Of a DNA stretch of 5,303 nucleotides, positions 1-5,303 are shown piece after piece. This DNA is from Deltaproteobacteria bacterium (GTDB lineage: Bacteria; Myxococcota; Polyangia; Haliangiales; Haliangiaceae). The stretch is taken from contig JAGSPR010000444.1 in NCBI GenBank assembly GCA_018262455.1, positions 1 through 5,303 on the forward strand, in the 5' to 3' direction. The notes beneath the pieces are model-generated. The model made no database searches, was not told the origin of the DNA, and worked only from the letters and a program-made list of their open reading frames with translations. A program made the translations under genes and the position numbers. Position 1 is the stretch's first letter, and every line of letters starts with the position of its first letter.

Positions 1-672
1 CGCGGTTCCAGCCTGCTCATCGCAGGTGCAGCGGGAACCGGCAAGACGGTCATGCTCCTCGAGTTCGTCTACCGTGGAGCGCTCGCCGGCGAGAAGGGAA
101 TCCTGTTCTCGTTCGAGGAGACCGAGGAACGCTTGCGTGCCACGGCGCGCGGTCTGGGTTGGGATCTCGACGCCGAGATCGAGCGCGGCAACGTCGCGAT
201 CGTATTCATTCCACAACCGAACATCCTCGTCGAAAGAGACCTGTTGATGATGAAAGAGCGCATCGAAGCCATGGGCGCGATGCGCGTCGCGATCGACTCG
301 GTGTCGGTGTTCCTCTACAAGGTCAGCGAATCGTCGGCGGTCCGGACCAAGATCTTCCAGATCGCGACGGTCGTGCAGAATGTCGGCGCGGTCGGGTTCT
401 TCGCGACCGACATCCCGTACGGCGCCAACCAGCTCAGCCGGTTCGGCGTCGAGGAGACGGTCGTCGACGGTGCCATCCTGCTGTCCGCGACCGAGCAAGG
501 CACCGAGCGACAGCGCTACCTGGAGGTCTACAAGCTGCGCAACACCGCTCACGTCACCGGACGCCACGAGATGGCGATCGGCCCCGGTGGCATCACCGTG
601 TTCCCGCGCGAGCGTGCAGGCGCACGGAAGAAGATCGCACGGAAACCGCACAAGCGCGCGAGGCGCTCGTAA
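1..672 (+). CDS. KaiC-like RecA-fold ATPase, C-terminal domain (5' end outside window)
   Basis: The reading frame is open from base 1, so the start lies upstream; 223 codons are visible, ending in TAA at 670-672. Numbering from base 1, a Walker A loop (GAAGTGKT) lies at residues 9-16, the paired KaiC glutamates at E39-E40 in FSFEETEERL, and the Walker B aspartate at D99 in RVAIDSVSVF. A KaiC-type end follows (SRFGVEETVVDG at 146-157, then YKLRNTAH and GGITVFPR). KaiC proteins are cytosolic ATPases that form hexamers; in cyanobacteria two such domains drive the circadian clock, while elsewhere their role is mostly unknown. FEET and GVEE resemble the cyanobacterial CI domain more than CII, with Glu-Thr (152-153) where CII carries its Ser-Thr phosphorylation pair. 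Because the protein ends about 205 residues after the P-loop, this is its last domain; whether another precedes it cannot be seen. The final 20 residues hold ten Arg/Lys. The family is secure; a clock function is not implied. Confidence 0.93.
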   Translation, partial: RGSSLLIAGAAGTGKTVMLLEFVYRGALAGEKGILFSFEETEERLRATARGLGWDLDAEIERGNVAIVFIPQPNILVERDLLMMKERIEAMGAMRVAIDSVSVFLYKVSESSAVRTKIFQIATVVQNVGAVGFFATDIPYGANQLSRFGVEETVVDGAILLSATEQGTERQRYLEVYKLRNTAHVTGRHEMAIGPGGITVFPRERAGARKKIARKPHKRARRS

Positions 673-675
673 GGG
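671..675 (+). promoter_or_regulatory. Short ribosome binding site setting the GTG start of the kinase
   Basis: AAGGG overlaps the TAA stop of the KaiC-like gene and sits 4 bases before a GTG at 680-682. It is a short match with tight spacing. It supports the GTG as the start and suggests that ribosomes finishing the first gene re-initiate on the second. The frame also stays open upstream of the GTG, but that stretch lies inside the KaiC-like gene and reads as arginine/serine-rich out-of-frame sequence. Confidence 0.45.
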
Positions 676-679
676 TGCC

Positions 680-2752
680 GTGACCAAGCCACCGATCCCG
701 ACGGAGTACGACCGCCTCGAGCTGCTCTACGAGGTCCAGAATGTGCTCGCACAGCGGATCGGCGTCGAGCAAGCCTGTGACGCCCTGCTCTCGATCGTGA
801 CGCGGTCCCTGCGCGTCCGAACGGCGGTCGTCCTCGACAGGGTTCAACCCACGGCGCTGCTGTGGACCGCGGCTGGTCTCGCGACGGCCGCGGTGGACGA
901 GGCGCGCGAACACGCGCTCCGGGCGCTCGAGTACCTCGCGCCTGGCAACGCCGCATCGACGAAGGTCGTCGGCCGTACCGCCGCCGTGCTCTCCGGCGGC
1001 GTCGCCGAGGCAAACGTCGTCTCCAGACACTTCGTCACGCTCCCCCTGATCGTCCGCGGTGACGTGTTCGGCGTGTTCCAGCTCGAGGGAGCGGTCGCCT
1101 TCGAGGAGCGCGACCTCCTGTTCATCAACGCGGTGGCGAACCAGCTCGCGGTCGTGCTCGATCGGAATCATGTCCAGGCCGAGCTGGCGGCCAGTCGCTC
1201 CAAGCTCGAGCGGGCGAACCGGCGGCTGTCCGATCTGCAGGCGGTCACCCGTGCCGCGCTCGAGGGTGCAACGCTCGACGAGTCACTCGCGGCGATTCTG
1301 CGCGCGATGCACGCGATGTTCGAGATGGACGCCGCGGCGGTGCTGCTCGCCACGGGATCCAAGCTTCGATGTCGGTCGAGCATTGGCCTCGAGGATGCCG
1401 GCGATCTGGAGCGCTCGGTCGAAGCGGCGGCCGCCGACAAGATCTTGGCGACGGGCACGGCCCTGTTCTTCGATGACCTGGAGGGCGTGAACCCGAGCCC
1501 CCGTGCCATCCGCTCGCTGCTCGGCGCGCCGATGCGCGCCCGAGATCGAGTGACCGGTGTCGTGTACGTCGCGTCACGCAAGCGCCGAGCGTTCGCCCAC
1601 GACGAGCTGCAGCTGCTCGAGCTCGTCGCCGAACGGATCGAAACGATCATCGACAACGCGAATCTCTACGAGCAGGCGCTCGCCGCGATCCGGTCGCGTG
1701 ACGTCGTGATGGGGGCCGTCGCACACGACTTGAGGAACCCGCTCAGCGCGATCCAGATGAGCACGGAGCTGCTCGCGACCCAGGATCCCAAGCTCGTCCG
1801 ACCGATGGCGATCATCAGGTCCTCCACCGCCGTGATGATTCGTCTGATCGACGACCTGAGGGACGTCGCGAGCATCGAGGCGGGTCATTTCGCCATCCGG
1901 ATCCGATCGGAAGATGCGCGCGAGCTCGTTCGCGTCGCCGCCGAAGGCATCCAGGCCGCCGCCTCGAACAAACCGGTTCGCATCGAGACGAGTCTGCCGA
2001 CGCAAGCGTTGGTTCTCGCGTGCGACCGCGTCCGCATCATTCAGGTCCTCACGAACATGTTGTCGAACGCGGTCAAGTTCACGCCCAAGAATGGCTCGAT
2101 CACGATCTCGATCGCGGAGGTCGCGGGGGTTGCGCGGTTCTCCGTCGCGGACACCGGCTGCGGGATCCCAGCGGCGGATCTTCCCCACGTGTTCGATCCC
2201 TACTGGCAAGCCAAGAAGACCGCACATCTCGGCACCGGGCTCGGCCTCGCGATCGCAAGAGGGATCGTCGAAGCTCACGGCGGGACGATCTCGGTCGAGA
2301 GCCAGGTCGATCACGGCACGACGTTCTCGTTCACGTTGCCCCTTTCACCATCGCCCGAAGCGCCTCTCGCGTCGGGCGCTCGAGCCGTGATCGCGCCGCA
2401 CCAACAACGTCGCGTGCTCGTGGTCGACGATGCCCCCAACGTGCTGGCAGCGCTCGTCGTGCTGCTCGAGAAGCACGGCTTCGTCGTCGAGACCGCGGCC
2501 GACGGGATCGAGGCGTTGTCCAAGGTGCGCGAGCTCGCACCAGACATCCTGATCGCCGACGTCGAGATGCCACAGCTCGACGGCCCCGGCCTCGTGCGGA
2601 AGCTCCGCGAAGACCTCCCCGATCTCCCGGTGATCCTGATGACCGGACATGGTGAACATGTCGCCGGCCCCGAGCTGGGAGCCAGCTACATCAGCAAGCC
2701 TCTCGAGATCGATGACCTGGTCTCGATGATCCACCACCTGCTCGACAAGTAG
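680..2752 (+). CDS. Cytosolic hybrid histidine kinase, GAF-GAF-HisKA-HATPase-REC
   Basis: From the GTG at 680 the protein has 690 residues. No membrane segment or signal peptide is visible, so it should sense an internal signal. A first GAF-like domain spans about 14-162, followed by a likely coiled-coil helix (163-190) and a second GAF-like domain (about 185-325). The kinase core has the H-box VAHDLRNPLSA with phospho-acceptor H349, the N-box with N463 (MLSNAVKFTP), G1 with D491 (DTGCGIP), an F-box near VFDPYW, and G2 (GTGLGLA) from G518. A Ser/Pro/Ala linker leads to a receiver domain (about 578-690) with acidic pair D583-D584, phospho-acceptor D627, T655 and K673. Every residue needed for autophosphorylation and His-to-Asp transfer is present. 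There is no DNA-binding or enzymatic output, so phosphate probably passes on to a separate partner or the receiver regulates the kinase. The GAF ligands are unknown; I saw no obvious chromophore cysteine motif. It lies 7 bases after the KaiC-like gene, and the two are probably cotranscribed. Confidence 0.95.
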   Translation: MTKPPIPTEYDRLELLYEVQNVLAQRIGVEQACDALLSIVTRSLRVRTAVVLDRVQPTALLWTAAGLATAAVDEAREHALRALEYLAPGNAASTKVVGRTAAVLSGGVAEANVVSRHFVTLPLIVRGDVFGVFQLEGAVAFEERDLLFINAVANQLAVVLDRNHVQAELAASRSKLERANRRLSDLQAVTRAALEGATLDESLAAILRAMHAMFEMDAAAVLLATGSKLRCRSSIGLEDAGDLERSVEAAAADKILATGTALFFDDLEGVNPSPRAIRSLLGAPMRARDRVTGVVYVASRKRRAFAHDELQLLELVAERIETIIDNANLYEQALAAIRSRDVVMGAVAHDLRNPLSAIQMSTELLATQDPKLVRPMAIIRSSTAVMIRLIDDLRDVASIEAGHFAIRIRSEDARELVRVAAEGIQAAASNKPVRIETSLPTQALVLACDRVRIIQVLTNMLSNAVKFTPKNGSITISIAEVAGVARFSVADTGCGIPAADLPHVFDPYWQAKKTAHLGTGLGLAIARGIVEAHGGTISVESQVDHGTTFSFTLPLSPSPEAPLASGARAVIAPHQQRRVLVVDDAPNVLAALVVLLEKHGFVVETAADGIEALSKVRELAPDILIADVEMPQLDGPGLVRKLREDLPDLPVILMTGHGEHVAGPELGASYISKPLEIDDLVSMIHHLLDK

Positions 2753-2754
2753 CC

Positions 2755-2771
2755 CGCATCTCGCCGATGCG
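2755..2771 (+). terminator. Small hairpin just after the kinase stop; weak terminator candidate
   Basis: CGCATC at 2755-2760 and GATGCG at 2766-2771 form a perfect 6-bp stem with a 5-base loop, starting three bases after the TAG stop. No run of T follows (the next bases are TGGCGGCGAG), so it does not meet the pattern of an intrinsic terminator. It could instead protect the 3' end of the message or mean nothing. Confidence 0.22.
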
Positions 2772-2844
2772 TGGCGGCGAGCCGTGATCCGACCCTTCGA
2801 ACCGCGTCCGCTAAGAACTACACCGGCAAAGGCTGGCGGCTTCG

Positions 2845-2865
2845 GACCGGACTGGAGTCCTGGTC
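2845..2865 (+). other. Imperfect hairpin upstream of the CAP-protein start
   Basis: GACCGGAC (2845-2852) can pair with GTCC (2857-2860) and GGTC (2862-2865) around a TGGA loop, with one bulged T at 2861. This gives 8 paired bases ending 21 bases before the ATG at 2887. It may lie in the 5' leader of the secreted-protein message or be an operator-like site. Stems of this size are common by chance in GC-rich DNA. Confidence 0.2.
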
Positions 2866-2886
2866 ATGCCGCGCTAAGCTCGTGCG

Positions 2887-3852
2887 ATGCGCCTGATCGT
2901 CGCGTCGTTGCTCGCGGTCTTTCTCGCTCGGGTGCCCGCACATGCGGAGACGGTGTGGAACGTGCAGGTCTCGAAGCGCGGCGGCGGAAGCACGCAGCTG
3001 AGGACCATCGACGGCAATCCGAACGTGGTCCTTCCGTCATGTCGCTGCCTCGCCGGCGTGTGGCGGATCGCGAACAAGGGCGGTGAGACCGCGACCCACT
3101 TCGTCGGCACGCTCGACGCGCTGTCGTTCAATCACAAGCGCAAGGCGAGCAAGACGATCCGCGTGAAGCTGCGCAAGACGCGTGCGCTGATGGGCGTCCA
3201 CAGAGACTACCGCGCCATGCTGCACGGAATCGTGCGTGGCTCGGGGCAGCTCGTGTTGCGCGAAGTGGCGGGCGGCGAGTGGGAAGTGGCCGGCTTTGCG
3301 GAGGCCGCCGTCGGCGATCTGTTCGCGGCTCACGCGAGCTGGCGCGCCGATCCGAAGCAACCACCGAAGCCAGCGAAGCCGGCGCCACTCGTCGACGCGA
3401 TGGCCGATGCCGCCGCCCTCGCGAAGCTCATCAATGCCTATCGAGCTAGCATCAAGCTTCCGCACGTTCCGATCTCGCCCGCGCTGACGAAGGTCGCGCA
3501 GGCCCACGTCCGCGACCTCAATCTCAACAAGCCCATCAAGGACGGATGCAACATGCACAGCTGGTCCGAGCACGGCACTTGGACGGCATGCTGCTACGAC
3601 TCGAGTCGCGAAGCCGCTCGTTGCATGTGGAAGAAGCCCAAAGAGATCGCCGGCTACAAAGGAAACGGCTACGAGATCGCGGCGAACGCGAGCGGGATCC
3701 CGCCCGAGCAGGCGTTGGCGCTCTGGCAGAAGAGTCCCGCCCATCACGCGGTCATGATCAACAAGGATCAATGGAACAAGCCGTGGCGCGCGCTTGGCGT
3801 CGCCGTCGAAGGTGACTTTGCGGTCGCGTGGTTCGGCGAAGAGCGCGATTAG
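2887..3852 (+). CDS. Secreted CAP/SCP-domain protein with an unassigned N-terminal domain
   Basis: The ATG at 2887 is the first start after an in-frame TAA at 2875-2877, and it opens a clear signal peptide: MR, a hydrophobic core, then AHA-E, with cleavage expected after residue 20. No strong ribosome binding site is visible. Residues 21 to about 150 match no family I know and hold a Cys-Arg-Cys pair (C52, C54). A linker of PKQPPKPAKPAPL type (156-168) joins it to a CAP domain (about 172-321; PR-1/YkwD superfamily). That domain shows LINAYRA, the first His in NMHSWSEHG (H224), YEIAAN (E263) at the place of the usual GEN motif, SPAHHAVMI (H286), and a final LGVAVEGDFAVAWFG strand. H224, E263 and H286 fit the conserved CAP cleft. 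Four further cysteines (C221, C235, C236, C246) suggest disulfides, consistent with export. CAP proteins have varied roles (lipid, metal or wall binding, sometimes proteolysis), so the function is open. The CAP assignment is strong. Confidence 0.92.
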   Translation: MRLIVASLLAVFLARVPAHAETVWNVQVSKRGGGSTQLRTIDGNPNVVLPSCRCLAGVWRIANKGGETATHFVGTLDALSFNHKRKASKTIRVKLRKTRALMGVHRDYRAMLHGIVRGSGQLVLREVAGGEWEVAGFAEAAVGDLFAAHASWRADPKQPPKPAKPAPLVDAMADAAALAKLINAYRASIKLPHVPISPALTKVAQAHVRDLNLNKPIKDGCNMHSWSEHGTWTACCYDSSREAARCMWKKPKEIAGYKGNGYEIAANASGIPPEQALALWQKSPAHHAVMINKDQWNKPWRALGVAVEGDFAVAWFGEERD

Positions 3853-3947
3853 CCTGACTCGAGGCCCGGGCAAGTCCACCGAAGCTCGAACCGTCGGCCG
3901 CGAGCGGATCCTCGTGCAGGTGGCGGTTGGCCGCGGGCGATCGCGTA
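3853..3947. other. Convergent intergenic gap between the CAP gene and the hydrolase-like gene
   Basis: Two genes face each other across 95 bases, so both transcripts should stop around here. The best fold is a 6-bp hairpin with one G-T pair at 3899-3916 (CGCGAG, loop CGGATC, CTCGTG). There is also a palindrome GCCCGGGC shortly after the CAP stop and GCGATCGC at 3937-3944. None is followed by a T-run on either strand. Termination may depend on Rho or happen inside the facing gene. No gene is supported here. Confidence 0.5.
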
Positions 3948-5303
3948 TCAGGGCTGCCAGTCGCGACAGCACAGATCATTGGCGTGCGCGGCGTCGCACT
4001 GGTTGCCCGCGCGAAACAGCGCGATGCACGCCTTCATGAGCTCGTAGTAGTAGGTGCCCATCTCGTTGGCCCCCGGCTCGATGTCGCGGCTGTACTCGAT
4101 GTCGTACTGGTCCCCGAAACAGCCGTTCGGGTACGTCGAGCACGGGCACTGCGGATGCCCGCACTGCTGCCGGCCGACGACCCACTCGTTCCAGCCCGTG
4201 ATGGTGATGATCGGGGTCTCGGGCCAGGTGAACGCGCGCTCGAACTGCTTGCGGAAGGTGAGGCCGCGGTGCTTGGGTGTCGCCGTCGGCACGTTCATGA
4301 ACGTCGCCTGGTAGGCGGTGGTGATCGAGATCTGCTCGATCCCGCCGTTGCGCACCGCGACGCGCTGATCGCACCGGGCCGAGCTCGTCGGGGACGACTG
4401 ACACCGCTGCAAGAAGCTCCACGGCGCACCATCGTCCTGGTACATGGCCCACATCCGTCGCACGGTGTACTGGGTCGCGAGCGCGGCCTCGCGCGCGGCG
4501 TTCACCGGGTACTGCGCGTTCTCGGTGATGAGCAAGAGCGGCTTGCCCAGGTACTCGAACTGCATCCCGGGATACGCCGCCAGACGCTGGAGCATCGCGT
4601 CCACGTTGTAGACGGTGGGTGACGTGCCCGCCGCGACGACCGGCACCCACGGGACCAGACGCGGCGCGCCGGGCACGGTGCTCCACACCGCCAGCAGCCG
4701 GTCGAGCGGCCGGAGGATCATCCCCGGCGTGTCGTGGCTGCGACTGTCGACGTAGGCGTGATTGGTCGCGTCGATGAACGCGAAGCTGATGCCCGCGTCT
4801 CTCAACAACTCGGCGTGCTGCCGCAGGACCGCGTCGTTCTCGCTCGGACAGTAATAGCCCGCGGCGGGCCGGCCCCAGTAGTGGTTGGGGATCCCGTACG
4901 AGCCATAGCTCTGCTGCCCGGCGAGGATGCGGGAGATGTCGAGGATCGGGTTGCCGTGGGCGGCGAGGCAGTGCCACGTGCTGTAGAAGATCCCGAAGGT
5001 CGCGAGGCTCGGGTCGAATGGTCGATCGACACACGTCGAGGTCGCCACGTCACACTGCTTACGCCCGCTGTCGCAGTCGGCATCGGTGGTGCACTCCACG
5101 CAGAGTCCGCCCTGACAGATCGGGCCGGACTCGGCAAAGCCGCAGTAGACCCCGCCGAGACACTTGTCTCGGCACCGGCCGGCCAGGCACCCGCGATTCG
5201 CGCCGCAGTCACCATCCACGCTGCACTCGGGCACGAACGCGTCGGGCGCCGCGTCATCCAACATCGGCCCTCCGTCCGAAGGGTGCGCCGCTCCATCGTT
5301 TGG
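3948..5303 (-). CDS. Probable exported Cys-rich protein with a GH99-like TIM-barrel domain (N-terminus outside window)
   Basis: The frame is open to the right edge and ends in TGA at 3950-3948. An ATG at 5264 is in frame, but the 13 codons before it are Gly/Asp/Ala/Pro-rich and continue the same linker style, so the true start and any signal peptide or lipobox probably lie beyond 5303. Counting from that ATG (438 residues), positions 14-78 carry twelve cysteines, including two similar four-Cys blocks (14-31 and 58-78). The main domain follows from about residue 85: FGIFYSTWHC, FAFIDATNHA (D165), ITGWNEWVVG (W358-E360-W361) and DQYDIEYSRDIEP (385-397), then further Cys pairs and a Cys-Cys near the end. 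Alternating strand-like blocks plus WNEW recall TIM-barrel glycoside hydrolases of the GH99/GH71/WbsX type, which act on mannan-like glycans. From memory, SRDIEP marks a related, poorly characterised bacterial group. Substrate and activity are unknown. The coding call is firm; the hydrolase call is moderate. Confidence 0.85.
   Translation of the reverse strand, partial: PNDGAAHPSDGGPMLDDAAPDAFVPECSVDGDCGANRGCLAGRCRDKCLGGVYCGFAESGPICQGGLCVECTTDADCDSGRKQCDVATSTCVDRPFDPSLATFGIFYSTWHCLAAHGNPILDISRILAGQQSYGSYGIPNHYWGRPAAGYYCPSENDAVLRQHAELLRDAGISFAFIDATNHAYVDSRSHDTPGMILRPLDRLLAVWSTVPGAPRLVPWVPVVAAGTSPTVYNVDAMLQRLAAYPGMQFEYLGKPLLLITENAQYPVNAAREAALATQYTVRRMWAMYQDDGAPWSFLQRCQSSPTSSARCDQRVAVRNGGIEQISITTAYQATFMNVPTATPKHRGLTFRKQFERAFTWPETPIITITGWNEWVVGRQQCGHPQCPCSTYPNGCFGDQYDIEYSRDIEPGANEMGTYYYELMKACIALFRAGNQCDAAHANDLCCRDWQP
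5031..5225 (-). repeat. Clustered-cysteine repeat region in the hydrolase-like protein
   Basis: Within the minus-strand protein, two blocks share the start E-C-x5-C with Asp before the second Cys (ECSVDGDC and ECTTDADC). Each continues with two more cysteines spaced 4-7 residues apart, and four more cysteines lie between the blocks. This pattern resembles the small disulfide-rich repeats found singly or in long arrays in secreted Myxococcota proteins. It is probably a disulfide-bonded spacer or binding module outside the cytoplasm. The similarity lies in the protein pattern; the DNA copies are diverged. Confidence 0.7.

Larger units (their letters stand above)
2753..2886. other. Intergenic region between the kinase and CAP-protein genes
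   Basis: These 134 bases hold no convincing gene. The region must contain the end of the signalling transcript and, since the next gene is functionally unrelated, probably a promoter. The stretch around 2810-2830 is slightly richer in A/T (CTAAGAACTACA), but I cannot pick out a -35/-10 pair with normal spacing. Two small hairpins are present (2755-2771 and 2845-2865). An in-frame TAA at 2875-2877 fixes the upstream limit of the following gene. Confidence 0.6.

Noticed and set aside
1..672. Naming the ATPase kaiC and calling a circadian clock
   Set aside because: Only one domain is visible, the phosphosite pair differs, and no kaiA or kaiB is seen. Many KaiC-like proteins have no clock role.
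380..679. Upstream extension of the kinase frame to an ATG at 380
   Set aside because: It lies wholly inside the KaiC-like gene in another frame, its translation is Arg/Ser/Pro-rich with no domain character, and a ribosome binding site with GTG occurs at 671-682.
1574..2314. Minus-strand open frame of about 246 codons opposite the kinase core
   Set aside because: Its composition (Arg/Asp/Leu) and lack of motifs mark it as antisense to the H-box, N-box and G-box coding region.
2796..2824. TTCGAA ... TACACC as a -35/-10 promoter for the CAP gene
   Set aside because: The spacing of 17 is right, but both boxes match the sigma-70 consensus poorly. It is not better than chance.
3937..3944. GCGATCGC, identical to the cyanobacterial HIP1 palindrome
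   Set aside because: A KaiC-like gene nearby makes it tempting, but I noticed only this copy and the base composition makes it likely by chance. It is not evidence for a cyanobacterial origin.
3037..3972. Long minus-strand open frame opposite the CAP gene
   Set aside because: Arg/Ala/Leu-rich antisense translation with no motif. The plus strand has a signal peptide and a clear CAP domain, so this is a GC-rich shadow.
3927..4622. Plus-strand open frame of about 231 codons across the hydrolase-like gene
   Set aside because: Antisense to a well-supported gene, with Arg/Val/Leu-biased translation and no recognisable motif or ribosome binding site.
3976..5034. Second minus-strand frame of about 352 codons within the hydrolase-like gene
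   Set aside because: Overlaps the real gene in another frame. It translates to Arg/His/Pro-rich sequence without domains, while the chosen frame has WNEW and the ordered cysteine repeats.

Overview
The window looks like chromosomal DNA from a high-GC bacterium with a large genome. The most likely group is the Myxococcota (Polyangia or a relative). This rests on strong G/C third-position codon bias, a soluble hybrid histidine kinase, and a secreted protein in which an Asp/Ala/Pro-rich linker leads into clustered-cysteine repeats, a style common in that phylum. The taxonomic call is an inference; there is no rRNA or other marker gene here.

Layout. Bases 1-672 (+) are the 3' part of a KaiC-like RecA-fold ATPase gene cut by the left edge. 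Only 7 bases separate it from a 690-residue cytosolic hybrid histidine kinase (680-2752, +; GAF-GAF-HisKA-HATPase-REC). The two almost certainly form a translationally coupled signalling pair. A 134-base gap (2753-2886) follows, with weak hairpins and no clear promoter. Then comes a secreted protein of 321 residues (2887-3852, +) with a signal peptide, an N-terminal domain I do not recognise, a Pro/Lys linker and a C-terminal CAP/SCP (PR-1/YkwD-like) domain. After a 95-base convergent gap, a minus-strand gene (stop at 3948, running off the right edge at 5303) encodes a probably exported protein. It has twelve cysteines in an N-terminal repeat region followed by a putative TIM-barrel, glycoside-hydrolase-like domain (GH99-like, with a WNEW motif).

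How the genes relate. The KaiC-like ATPase and the kinase plausibly act in one signalling pathway: an ATP-driven switch protein next to a sensor kinase that phosphorylates its own or another receiver. No DNA-binding output is encoded in the window. The two exported proteins are separate transcription units with no visible link to the signalling pair or to each other. They fit a cell with a large secretome.

Nothing here is a mobile element, CRISPR array, tRNA or rRNA. The points most worth a second look are the KaiC-like/hybrid-kinase module, the unassigned N-terminal domain of the CAP protein, and the hydrolase-like protein, whose NEW motif lacks the second glutamate expected of true GH99 enzymes.
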